Assembly (NCBI GenBank): GCA_025356695.1
Contig: JANXSE010000420.1
Span: 1-9,189, forward strand
Direction of reading: 5' to 3'
Origin: Betaproteobacteria bacterium
GTDB taxonomy: Bacteria; Pseudomonadota; Gammaproteobacteria; Burkholderiales; SG8-41
Length of the DNA stretch: 9,189 nucleotides
Shown: in pieces, positions 1 to 6,037 of the stretch
Layout: the number at the start of each line of letters is the position of its first letter
How positions within the stretch are numbered: position 1 is the first letter of the stretch
The notes under the pieces: generated by a model
What the model was told of the DNA's origin: nothing
What the model saw: only the letters and a program-made list of their open reading frames with translations
The model's database searches: none
Made by a program: the position numbers and the translations under genes

Positions 1-33
1 TGCCGACCTCTCCGTAAAACAACCGATGTACAT
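1..33 (-). CDS. Possible 5' end of a divergent gene, lactonase-like (partial)
   Basis: An ATG on the minus strand at 33 opens a frame that runs off the left edge after 11 codons, reading MYIGCFTERSA. A GAGG sequence (38-41, minus strand) lies 4 bases upstream, slightly close for a ribosome binding site. The start resembles the first beta strand of seven-bladed beta-propeller lactonases (6-phosphogluconolactonase or muconate-lactonase-like), which often begin with a Tyr-(Val/Ile)-Gly-(Cys/Ser)-(Tyr/Phe)-Thr pattern. Family assignment from 11 residues is a guess. The divergent arrangement with the Bug gene at 172 leaves a 138-base shared regulatory region. If real, the enzyme would hydrolyse a sugar-acid or related lactone, which would fit a carboxylate-utilisation neighbourhood. 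Confidence 0.4.
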   Translation of the reverse strand, partial: MYIGCFTERSA

Positions 34-98
34 CCGTCCTCGCGCCACACCTCGCCGCCGCAAATCTTACGCCAGATCGCCGTGCTGCCGCGCCGTGG

Positions 99-127
99 TT
101 CTCCAATAACGCGCCAGCGTCTATACT
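99..127 (+). promoter_or_regulatory. Candidate sigma-70 promoter for the first Bug gene
   Basis: TATACT at 122-127 differs from the -10 consensus by one base. With a 17-base spacer, the -35 position at 99-104 reads TTCTCC, a weak match. Transcription would begin near 134, giving a leader of about 38 bases that contains the ribosome binding site. This is pattern matching only. Confidence 0.45.
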
Positions 128-158
128 GGTCAAAACGACCGGCACACCGGCGCGCAAT

Positions 159-165
159 GGAGGAG
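159..165 (+). promoter_or_regulatory. Ribosome binding site that fixes the Bug start at 172
   Basis: GGAGGAG lies 6 bases upstream of the ATG at 172. The frame is open back to the left edge and offers earlier ATG codons at 82 and 157, but only the 172 start has this strong site and puts a clean signal peptide at the N terminus. Confidence 0.85.
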
Positions 166-171
166 CAATAC

Positions 172-1134
172 ATGCATTTCACGCAATGGCGTTTTGCAGC
201 GGGCTGGGTGCTAGCAGTGTTGGCAACTGTCGCCACCGCACAGAATTATCCGTCGCGCCCGGTCCGCATGCTGTGTCCGATCGCCCCTGGCGGCGGTCTC
301 GATGTGATCGCGCGCGCGATTGCGCCGGGGCTGTCGGAGAATCTGAAGACCTCGGTGGTGGTCGACAACCGGCCCGGCGCCAGCGGCGCGATCGCGATGG
401 AAGTGACGGCCAACGCCGCGCGCGACGGTTACACCTTCGTCATCATGAGTGTCACTGCGGTGATCTATCCGGAACTGAACAAGACGCCCTACGACGTAGT
501 ACGCGATTTCGCCCCGGTCACCCAGGTGTCGGCGTCGCCTTATGTGCTGGCGGTGCATCCGTCGCTGCCCGCAACACTGGCCGATTTCATCAACTATGCA
601 AAAGCCAACCCGGGCAAGCTCACCTACGGTTCATCGGGGATTTCCTCGCTGCAACAACTCTCCACCGAACTGTTCTCATCGATGACCGGCATCAAGCTCG
701 TGCATGTGCCCTACAAGGGTATCGGCGCGGCGTTTCCCGATTTGATTGCCGGCCGCACGCATTTGACGATTTCGAGCACGGCCTCGCTCGCCGGCCTCTT
801 CCGCTCGAAATATCTGCGCCCGCTCGCCGTGACGACGGCACAGCGCACGCCGATGCTGCCGGAAGTGCCGACGATGGCCGAGGCCGGCCTGCCGGGATTC
901 GTCGTCACGCAATGGCACGGCCTGCTGGCGCCGGCCGGCACGCCGCGTGCCATCACCGAGCGCGTGCAGCAGGGTTTGGCCGCGGTGCTGAAACAACCCG
1001 ATGTGCTGGCGCGCCTCGCCGCCGACGGCACCGATCCGGTCGGCAGCACGCCGGCGCAATTCGCCGCGCACATGAATGCCGAACGCGCGAAATGGATCAA
1101 GGCGATCAAGGACGCCGGCATCACGATTCAATAG
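172..1134 (+). CDS. Bug/TctC-family periplasmic substrate-binding protein
   Basis: A 320-residue protein of normal Bug-family length. Bug proteins bind small, usually carboxylate-bearing solutes in the periplasm and deliver them to a TctA/TctB-type secondary transporter or act as sensors. Residues 1-23 form a signal peptide with a hydrophobic core (GWVLAVLATVATA) and likely cleavage before QNYPSRPV. Family hallmarks in order are YPSRPVRM (26-33), the ligand loop APGGGLDVIAR (38-48), the DNRPGASG loop (65-72), RDGYT (84-88), PYKG (180-183), GLLAPAGTP (250-258) and GSTPAQF (291-297). The ATG at 172 is chosen over the in-frame ATG codons at 82 and 157 because of the GGAGGAG site and the signal peptide. 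No membrane subunits lie nearby, so it is an orphan binding protein. Its ligand cannot be read from the sequence. It ends 9 bases from the stop of the convergent Bug gene. Confidence 0.95.
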   Translation: MHFTQWRFAAGWVLAVLATVATAQNYPSRPVRMLCPIAPGGGLDVIARAIAPGLSENLKTSVVVDNRPGASGAIAMEVTANAARDGYTFVIMSVTAVIYPELNKTPYDVVRDFAPVTQVSASPYVLAVHPSLPATLADFINYAKANPGKLTYGSSGISSLQQLSTELFSSMTGIKLVHVPYKGIGAAFPDLIAGRTHLTISSTASLAGLFRSKYLRPLAVTTAQRTPMLPEVPTMAEAGLPGFVVTQWHGLLAPAGTPRAITERVQQGLAAVLKQPDVLARLAADGTDPVGSTPAQFAAHMNAERAKWIKAIKDAGITIQ

Positions 1135-1143
1135 CGCTGAACA

Positions 1144-2082
1144 CTATTCGTGCAGGCCGGCGTCTTCGATAAGCCTGCCCATGCGCACCATTTCGGCCTT
1201 GATCACCGACGTCGCCTCCTGCGGCGTGCTGGCAATCACTTCGAGCCCGGCTGCGAACAAACGTTCTTTCACCTCCGGCTGGTTAAGCGCGCGCGCCACT
1301 TCGGCATGGATGCGCGCGATGGTGGCGGGCGGCGTTTTCGCCGGCGCGAACAGCGCGGTGCGCGACTGCGATTCGTAGCCGGGCACGCCGGCTTCGGCCA
1401 TCGTCGGCAGTCCCGGCACGATGGGTGAAGGTTCGAGGCTAGTCACCGCCAGCGCGCGCAGGCGGCCCTGTTTGATATGTTGCGTCACCGAGCCGGCGGT
1501 CGGAAACATGACGTGGATCTGGCCGCCGATGACGGCATTGATCGCCGCACCCGCACCCTTGAAGGCGATGCGTTCGATCTTTGCGCCCGTCATCGACTTG
1601 AACAACTCGGCGGCCAGATGATTGCCCGAGCCGCTCGAACTCGACGCGTAGTTGAGTTCGCCGGGCCGCGCCTTTGCCAGCGCGACGAGTTGCGGCACCG
1701 TCGTCACCGGCAGCGACGGATGCACCGCCAGCAGATTCGGTGAATTCACCGTCAGCGCGATCGGCGCGAAATCGCGCAGCGGCTCCCAGGTGGCGCGGCG
1801 GAACAGCGGGATGATCCACAAGGGGCTCGTGTAATGCAGCAGCACGTGGCCGTCGGGCACGGCCTGTTGCACGATCTCGACACCGATAATTCCGCGGTTC
1901 TCGACGATCGCCGGCTGGCCGAGATTGGTTGCCAGCGCCTGCGTCATGAAACGCGAAGCGATGTCGGAAGCGCCACCCGCCTCGGTGGTAATCATGCGGA
2001 TCACGCGGTTCGGAAAATTTTGCGCGCCGGCGATTCCTGCGCAGATGCCGAAGATGACAACCGCAAACAGCAGTGCGCGCAT
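1144..2082 (-). CDS. Bug/TctC-family binding protein with shortened NRPGASG loop
   Basis: A 312-residue Bug protein. Residues 1-20 are a signal peptide (MRALLFAVVIFGICAGIAGA), probably cleaved before QNFPNRVIRM. Recognisable elements are AGGASDIASR in the ligand loop (35-44), PDGHVLL (76-82), LRDFAPIAL (102-110), LLAVHPSLPVTT (117-128) and LPTMAEAGVPGY (225-236). It departs from its neighbours: between ENR and PDG there are four fewer residues than in both other Bug proteins here, removing the PGASG-type loop, and the usual GLLAPAGTP reads ALFAPAKTP (243-251). Its pocket may therefore differ. The frame is open upstream to 2313, but the ATG at 2082 gives the signal peptide, has AGGG 7 bases upstream (2090-2093), and shares one base with the upstream stop (TGATG), suggesting translational coupling. 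Last gene of the leftward operon; ligand unknown. Confidence 0.95.
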   Translation of the reverse strand: MRALLFAVVIFGICAGIAGAQNFPNRVIRMITTEAGGASDIASRFMTQALATNLGQPAIVENRGIIGVEIVQQAVPDGHVLLHYTSPLWIIPLFRRATWEPLRDFAPIALTVNSPNLLAVHPSLPVTTVPQLVALAKARPGELNYASSSSGSGNHLAAELFKSMTGAKIERIAFKGAGAAINAVIGGQIHVMFPTAGSVTQHIKQGRLRALAVTSLEPSPIVPGLPTMAEAGVPGYESQSRTALFAPAKTPPATIARIHAEVARALNQPEVKERLFAAGLEVIASTPQEATSVIKAEMVRMGRLIEDAGLHE

Positions 2083-3065
2083 CACTCGACCCTGATGCCC
2101 GAAATCTTCACTGCGCGGCGCATCGTCTCGATCTGCCGCCGGATGTGTCCGGCGTATTCGGCTGGCGTGCTGCCGAGCGCATCGGCGCCCAACTCGGTGA
2201 GCCGTTCGCGGAACGCCGCGTCCCTGACCATGCGCATTTGTTCGGCGTTGAGCCGCACGATGATGTCGCGCGGCGTGCCGGCCGGTGCGGCCAGCCCGTA
2301 CCAACCGGTCCATTCATAACCGGGCACGGTTTCCGCAATCGCCGGCAGCTCGGGGGCCACCTGCGTGCGCTTCGCACTGGTCACGCCGAGCGCACGGATC
2401 TTGCCGCCCTTGAGAGACGGGATCACCGCCGTCGCCACCAGCATCGTGAGTTGCAACTGCCCCGCCATCGTATCGGTAAGCGCTTGCGGCGTTCCCTTAT
2501 ACGGCACGTGCACCAGATCGGCGCCGATCATGCTGCGCAGGAGTTCGGTCGCCAGATGCGATGCCGTGCCGCTGCCGGGCGTGCCGTAGTTGAGGCTGCC
2601 GGGCCGGGCCCTGGCATATGCAATCAACTCGCGCATGTTGCCGACTGGCAGCCCCGCATTCACCACCAGAATCAGCGGCGTCGACGCCAGCAGACTGATC
2701 GGCGCAAAATCGCGCAGCAGATCGTAGCCGAGCCGGTTGCTGCCCGGCTCAACCAGTGCGGCGGCGTTGGCCTGCTGCGAAGTGATCATCAATAGCGTGT
2801 ACCCGTCGGGCGCGGCGTGCGCGACGATTTCCGCACCGATATTGCCGCTGGCGCCGGCGCGGTTGTCGATGACGATCTGCTGGCCCAGCGCCTGCGTCAG
2901 GCGGTCGGCGACGATGCGCGTCATCACGTCCGCCCCCGAACCGGCGGTATTGGTGACGACGATGCGGATCGGCCGCACAGGATAGGGCCGTTCCGCCGAG
3001 AACACGCCGGCATTTGCGCACAACAGCAGCAGCGCGATCGACGTGCGTGCGTTGAACAACACCAT
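2082..3065 (-). CDS. Bug/TctC-family periplasmic substrate-binding protein
   Basis: A 327-residue Bug protein. Residues 1-24 look like a signal peptide (ALLLLCANAGVFSA core and cleavage region) with the mature protein starting at ERPYPVRPIRIVV. Family signatures in order are NTAGSGADVMTRIVADRL (39-56, the ligand loop), IDNRAGASGNIGAEIV (66-81), APDGYTLL (85-92), LRDFAPISLL (117-126), LVHVPYKGTPQA (184-195), GLAAPAGTPRD (257-267) and GSTPAEYAGHI (298-308). These match the canonical Bug pattern closely, so the fold and periplasmic location are secure while the solute is not. The ribosome binding site is weak: GGGA is only 3 bases from the ATG. The gene follows the ModA-like gene by 32 bases and overlaps the next Bug gene by one base, so the three are probably one transcript. 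No TctA or TctB gene is present. Confidence 0.95.
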   Translation of the reverse strand: MVLFNARTSIALLLLCANAGVFSAERPYPVRPIRIVVTNTAGSGADVMTRIVADRLTQALGQQIVIDNRAGASGNIGAEIVAHAAPDGYTLLMITSQQANAAALVEPGSNRLGYDLLRDFAPISLLASTPLILVVNAGLPVGNMRELIAYARARPGSLNYGTPGSGTASHLATELLRSMIGADLVHVPYKGTPQALTDTMAGQLQLTMLVATAVIPSLKGGKIRALGVTSAKRTQVAPELPAIAETVPGYEWTGWYGLAAPAGTPRDIIVRLNAEQMRMVRDAAFRERLTELGADALGSTPAEYAGHIRRQIETMRRAVKISGIRVE

Positions 3066-3097
3066 TCGTCCCGGTTCGCGCCTGAATCGCGCCGGCG

Positions 3098-3772
3098 CTA
3101 CGCCGGTTCCATACCTGCTTTACGAATCAGTGCAGCAGCCGCCGGTGCCGTCAGATATTTAATGAGGGCCGCGGCGGCATCGCGTTGCGCCGCGTTGACG
3201 TGCACGGCCGCCGAAAACGTGGTGATTTTCTGGATATCGGCGGAAAGATTGCCGACGATGTCGATGCCCGGCACCGGCAACAATTCGCACATCTGCTGAA
3301 AGCCGAGCTCGGCTTCGCCGCGCACGAGCAGCGCGCCGGCCGGCTCGCCGATGCAGATTTTGACTTTCGATTTGATCGCGTCGGCAATGCCCCAACGCTC
3401 GAACAGGTCCTTCAGGTAAATGCCGCTGGGGCCGGTCGAATAAACAATCGATTTTGCCGCGAGCACGGCCCGCTTCAATGCGTCGGCGGAACCGATGTCC
3501 GGCTTGGGCGCGCCCGCGCACACCGCTGCGGCAACACCGCAGGTGGCAAGATCGTGACGCGCGACCAGCTTGCCATGCTTGATCAGTTCGTCGATCGCGG
3601 CTCCCGACATGATCGCCACATCGACCCCTTCGCCGCCCTTCAGGCGCTTCATCATCTCGACGCTGGGCGTCCACAGCGTCGTCACCTTGTGGCCAGTGGC
3701 TTTTTCGAATCCCGGCACCAGTGTTTCGTAGGCGGCCTTGAAGGCTGCCGTCTGCATCACTTTGATTTCCAT
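3098..3772 (-). CDS. ModA-like substrate-binding-fold protein without signal peptide
   Basis: A 224-residue protein of the extracellular solute-binding family that includes ModA-type molybdate binding proteins. It begins directly with the first beta strand (EIKVMQTAAFKAAYETLVPG), followed by EKATGHKV (23-30), VDVAIMSGAAIDELIKHGKL (50-69), a conserved STGPSGIYLKDLFERWGI segment (112-129), GEPAGALLVRGEAELGFQQ (142-160) and the family-typical end LIRKAGMEPA (215-224). It is slightly shorter than secreted ModA proteins because the leader is missing. The start at 3772 is supported by GGAG 5 bases upstream (3778-3781), and an in-frame TAA about 18 bases upstream of the ATG excludes a longer N terminus. 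It is thus predicted to be cytoplasmic. Leaderless relatives are common in Betaproteobacteria, and their role is unclear. It is first in the leftward operon with two Bug genes. Ligand, whether oxyanion or organic, cannot be assigned. Confidence 0.88.
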   Translation of the reverse strand: MEIKVMQTAAFKAAYETLVPGFEKATGHKVTTLWTPSVEMMKRLKGGEGVDVAIMSGAAIDELIKHGKLVARHDLATCGVAAAVCAGAPKPDIGSADALKRAVLAAKSIVYSTGPSGIYLKDLFERWGIADAIKSKVKICIGEPAGALLVRGEAELGFQQMCELLPVPGIDIVGNLSADIQKITTFSAAVHVNAAQRDAAAALIKYLTAPAAAALIRKAGMEPA

Positions 3773-3811
3773 TGTGGCTCCGTCCTCGCTGATTTATTTT
3801 TGAATGCCGCG

Positions 3812-3838
3812 AGTGTATCACCGCCGCGCGCGGGTCAA
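3812..3838 (-). promoter_or_regulatory. Candidate promoter for the leftward binding-protein operon
   Basis: On the minus strand TTGACC (3833-3838) and TACACT (3812-3817) match the -35 and -10 consensus well, each with one or two differences. The spacer is 15 bases, shorter than the preferred 17. Transcription would begin near 3805, leaving a leader of about 33 bases before the ATG at 3772. Confidence 0.42.
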
Positions 3839-3854
3839 TATTCGCCGCCTGCAG

Positions 3855-3860
3855 TAAACT
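3855..3860 (+). promoter_or_regulatory. Possible -10 element for the MmgE/PrpD gene
   Basis: TAAACT at 3855-3860 is a partial -10 match placed to start transcription about 19 bases before the ATG at 3886, with AGGA (3876-3879) as the ribosome binding site 6 bases upstream of the start. No convincing -35 sequence is seen at 15-18 base spacing, so this is weak. Confidence 0.25.
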
Positions 3861-3885
3861 CGCAGCCTTATTCACAGGAACCACC

Positions 3886-5247
3886 ATGCCGAATCTAGCC
3901 GATCAACTCGCCGCCTGGGCGGCCACACTCCGCTATGAAGACCTGCCGCCACAGGTCGTGCACCAGGCCAAACGCCTGATGGTCGACACACTCGGCTGCG
4001 CGCTCGGCGGCTACGACAGCGAACCCGTGCGCATCGCGTGCGAACACGCCGCCACTGTGACCAGCGCGCAGCCGGCGACCATACTCTGCAGCGGCGAACG
4101 CACGAGCGCCGATCTCGCCGCTTTCGCCAACGGGTCGATGATCCGTTATCTCGATTTCAACGACGGCTACACCGGCCGCGAAGCCGGGCATCCGAGCGAC
4201 AGCATCGCCGCGCTGCTCGCCGCCGCCGAACTGGGCAATGCCAACGGCCGCGAACTGATCGTCGCCACGGTGATCGCCTACGAAATGTTCTGCCGCATGT
4301 GCGACACCATCAACTTCAAGCCGATGGGCTTCGATCACGTCACCATCGGCGCAATGGCCAGCGTGCTCGGTGTGGCGCGCCTGCTGAAACTGCCGCTCGA
4401 AAAGATTACCCACGCGCTGAATCTCACGGTGGCCGCCAACGTCGCGCTGTATCAGACGCGCATCGGCAACGTCTCGATGTGGAAGGGCTGCGCCTATGCG
4501 AATTCCAGCCGCAATGCGATCTTCGCCGCGCAGATGGCACAGCGCGGCATGACCGGGCCGTCGCCGGTGTTCGAAGGCCGCGGCGGTTATTTCACCGCGG
4601 TAACGCGCCAGCCGGTCGAACTCGCGCCCTTCGGCGGCAACGGTCAACCCTTTCGCATCATGGATTGCCTGATCAAGCGTTATCCGCTCGGCCAGTACTC
4701 GCAGTCGGTGGTGCAGGCGGCGCTCGAAGCGCGCGCGCTGGTCAAAGACATCAACGACATCGAAGCCATCGAGGTGCGCACGCTGCACACCGCCATCGAA
4801 ATGATGGCCGGCGACATCGACAAATGGCGGCCGGCCAACCGCGAAACCGCCGATCACAGCATGCCGTACACTGCCGGTGTCGCGCTCAAATACGGCCGCA
4901 TCGACGTCAAATACTTCGATGATCCCTATCTGCACGATCCGGCGCTGCTCGAACTCGTAGGCCGCATCAAATGCGGCGAGTCAGAGGAGGCGAATCAACG
5001 CGAACCCGAGGCCATGCTCTGCGATCTGACGATGACGCTGCGCAACGGCAAACGCGAAGACATCCGCGTCGAATACCACCGCGGCCATCCGCGCAATCCG
5101 ATGCCGGACGCGGAGATTGAGGAGAAATTCCGCGAGCTGGCGGGCGATCAACTGCCCAAGGCGCGATGCGATGCACTGCTGGCGCGGCTGTGGCAGCTCG
5201 ACCAATTGAAAGACATCGGCGAGCTGTTTGCGCTGACGCGCTTTTAG
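3886..5247 (+). CDS. MmgE/PrpD family protein (probable dehydratase/decarboxylase)
   Basis: A 453-residue cytoplasmic protein of the MmgE/PrpD family, which includes 2-methylcitrate dehydratase (PrpD), cis-aconitate decarboxylase and other enzymes acting on tricarboxylate-like or related substrates; length is normal for the family. Motifs in order are VDTLGCALGGYDSEPVR (33-49), FANGSMIRYLDFNDGYTG (80-97), GHPSDSIAALLAAAE (101-115), MWKGCAYANSSRNAIFAA (198-215), the substrate-region segment ADHSMPYTAGVAL (322-334) and GHPRNPMPDAEIEEKF (400-415). The helical N-terminal domain carries the YLDFND and HPSD signatures expected of an active enzyme. The start is supported by AGGA 6 bases upstream. 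It stands alone and divergent from the binding-protein operon, with no prpB or prpC neighbour, so a role in the methylcitrate cycle is not supported by context. Exact substrate is unknown; action on a carboxylate captured by nearby Bug proteins is speculation. Confidence 0.95.
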   Translation: MPNLADQLAAWAATLRYEDLPPQVVHQAKRLMVDTLGCALGGYDSEPVRIACEHAATVTSAQPATILCSGERTSADLAAFANGSMIRYLDFNDGYTGREAGHPSDSIAALLAAAELGNANGRELIVATVIAYEMFCRMCDTINFKPMGFDHVTIGAMASVLGVARLLKLPLEKITHALNLTVAANVALYQTRIGNVSMWKGCAYANSSRNAIFAAQMAQRGMTGPSPVFEGRGGYFTAVTRQPVELAPFGGNGQPFRIMDCLIKRYPLGQYSQSVVQAALEARALVKDINDIEAIEVRTLHTAIEMMAGDIDKWRPANRETADHSMPYTAGVALKYGRIDVKYFDDPYLHDPALLELVGRIKCGESEEANQREPEAMLCDLTMTLRNGKREDIRVEYHRGHPRNPMPDAEIEEKFRELAGDQLPKARCDALLARLWQLDQLKDIGELFALTRF

Positions 5248-5250
5248 CAT

Positions 5251-5290
5251 GTCCCTTCCCCCCACGCGGAGGAAGGACGGGATGGGTGGT
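5251..5290. repeat. GC-rich imperfect palindrome, REP-like
   Basis: CCTTCC (5254-5259) and GGAAGG (5271-5276) form a 6-base inverted repeat around an 11-base C- and G-rich loop, followed by a GGGATGGGTGGTGG tract (5279-5292). The layout, a C-rich arm, a G-rich arm and a trailing G/T-rich tail, resembles short intergenic palindromes dispersed in many proteobacterial genomes. Only one copy is in this window. It lies between converging genes and could act in transcript termination, but no T-run follows it on either strand, so it is not a standard intrinsic terminator. Confidence 0.35.
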
Positions 5291-5324
5291 GGCTCATGGC
5301 ATCATCCACAACATAGCCGCGCGT

Positions 5325-6035
5325 CTAATACACCCAATGTTCATGCCGCACCGGCAGCCGATTCAATTCATCACGATAAAACTGCCACTTCGGCATGAAG
5401 CGATCCATCAGCGCGACAAAGCGCACGTTGTGCGTCGGCTCGATCAAATGCGCCAATTCATGCACCACGATATATTCAAGACATTCGCGCGGCTTCTTCG
5501 CGAGTTCCAGATTCAGCACAATCATTTTTGAAGACGGAATGCAGCTTCCCCATTTCGTTTTCATGCGGCGCACACTGAAATCAGGCGCGGCGATACGCAT
5601 GAGCCGGCCCCATTTCACGAGCAGCGGCGGTATCGCCGTCTTCAATTGCCGGCGATACCATTCTTCAATCACCTCCTGCCGTTTGGCGCGCCCGCTGCCC
5701 GGACGCAGGCACATGAGCAGCGTGTTGTGCGTCAACGTAACCTCAGGCGGCGCATTAGCAATCACCACCTTCAGCAGATAGCGCTGCCCCCACACATAGT
5801 GGCTTTCGCGGTTGACCATCTCGCGCGGCGCCTCGCGCGCCTGCTTGCGCAGCTTTTCCTGTTGCCGTTTGATCCAGCCTAATTTGGAAAGCGCGAATAC
5901 GCGTATGGTATCGGCCTTCAGGTGCAGCGGCGCGGCGATACGCACCTTGCCCAGCGGCGGATGCACACTCAGGTGGATGTTCTTGATATTTTTTTGCACG
6001 ACATCAACAGCGATATCGCCGAGCCGGATTTGCAT
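5325..6035 (-). CDS. YgjP-like zinc metallopeptidase (M48/DUF45 type)
   Basis: A 236-residue YgjP/WLM-type metallopeptidase. The zinc site is VVHELAHL, with H192, E193 and H196 of the HExxH motif (numbered from the ATG at 6035), and H202 in EPTHNVRF as the likely third ligand. The second family hallmark, MKTKWGSC, is at 158-165, and the C-terminal FMPKWQFYRDELN segment matches the family. No signal peptide or membrane segment is seen, so it is probably cytoplasmic. The frame can begin at a GTG at 6056 inside hsdR, but the ATG at 6035 gives the family-like start MQIRLGDIAVDV and sits two bases after the hsdR stop, consistent with coupled translation; GGAG lies 11 bases upstream (6047-6050). 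Genes of this family often accompany type I restriction operons. Whether this protein processes HsdR or another target is unknown. Confidence 0.92.
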   Translation of the reverse strand: MQIRLGDIAVDVVQKNIKNIHLSVHPPLGKVRIAAPLHLKADTIRVFALSKLGWIKRQQEKLRKQAREAPREMVNRESHYVWGQRYLLKVVIANAPPEVTLTHNTLLMCLRPGSGRAKRQEVIEEWYRRQLKTAIPPLLVKWGRLMRIAAPDFSVRRMKTKWGSCIPSSKMIVLNLELAKKPRECLEYIVVHELAHLIEPTHNVRFVALMDRFMPKWQFYRDELNRLPVRHEHWVY

Positions 6036-6037
6036 CG

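Noticed and set aside
69..122. Short minus-strand stretch reading LARYWRTTARQHGDLA before a stop, considered as a gene end
   Set aside because: An in-frame stop lies just upstream of it, so it is only about 17 codons with no start.
1..171. Open plus-strand frame continuing from the left edge into the first Bug gene, which could suggest a longer or fused protein
   Set aside because: The stretch before 172 has no recognisable domain, and the ribosome binding site and signal peptide both place the start at 172.
1130..1148. AATAG/CTATT inverted repeat around the two converging stop codons, considered as a bidirectional terminator
   Set aside because: The 5-base AT-rich stem with a 9-base loop is too weak and has no T-run; it arises mostly from the two facing TAG stops.
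186..1172. Second plus-strand frame of 328 codons overlapping the first Bug gene
   Set aside because: Arg- and Ala-rich shadow in the +1 or +2 frame; the Bug frame has a signal peptide and family motifs.
3895..4935. Minus-strand 346-codon open frame opposite the MmgE/PrpD gene
   Set aside because: Antisense to a well-supported gene, with low-complexity composition and no family motifs.
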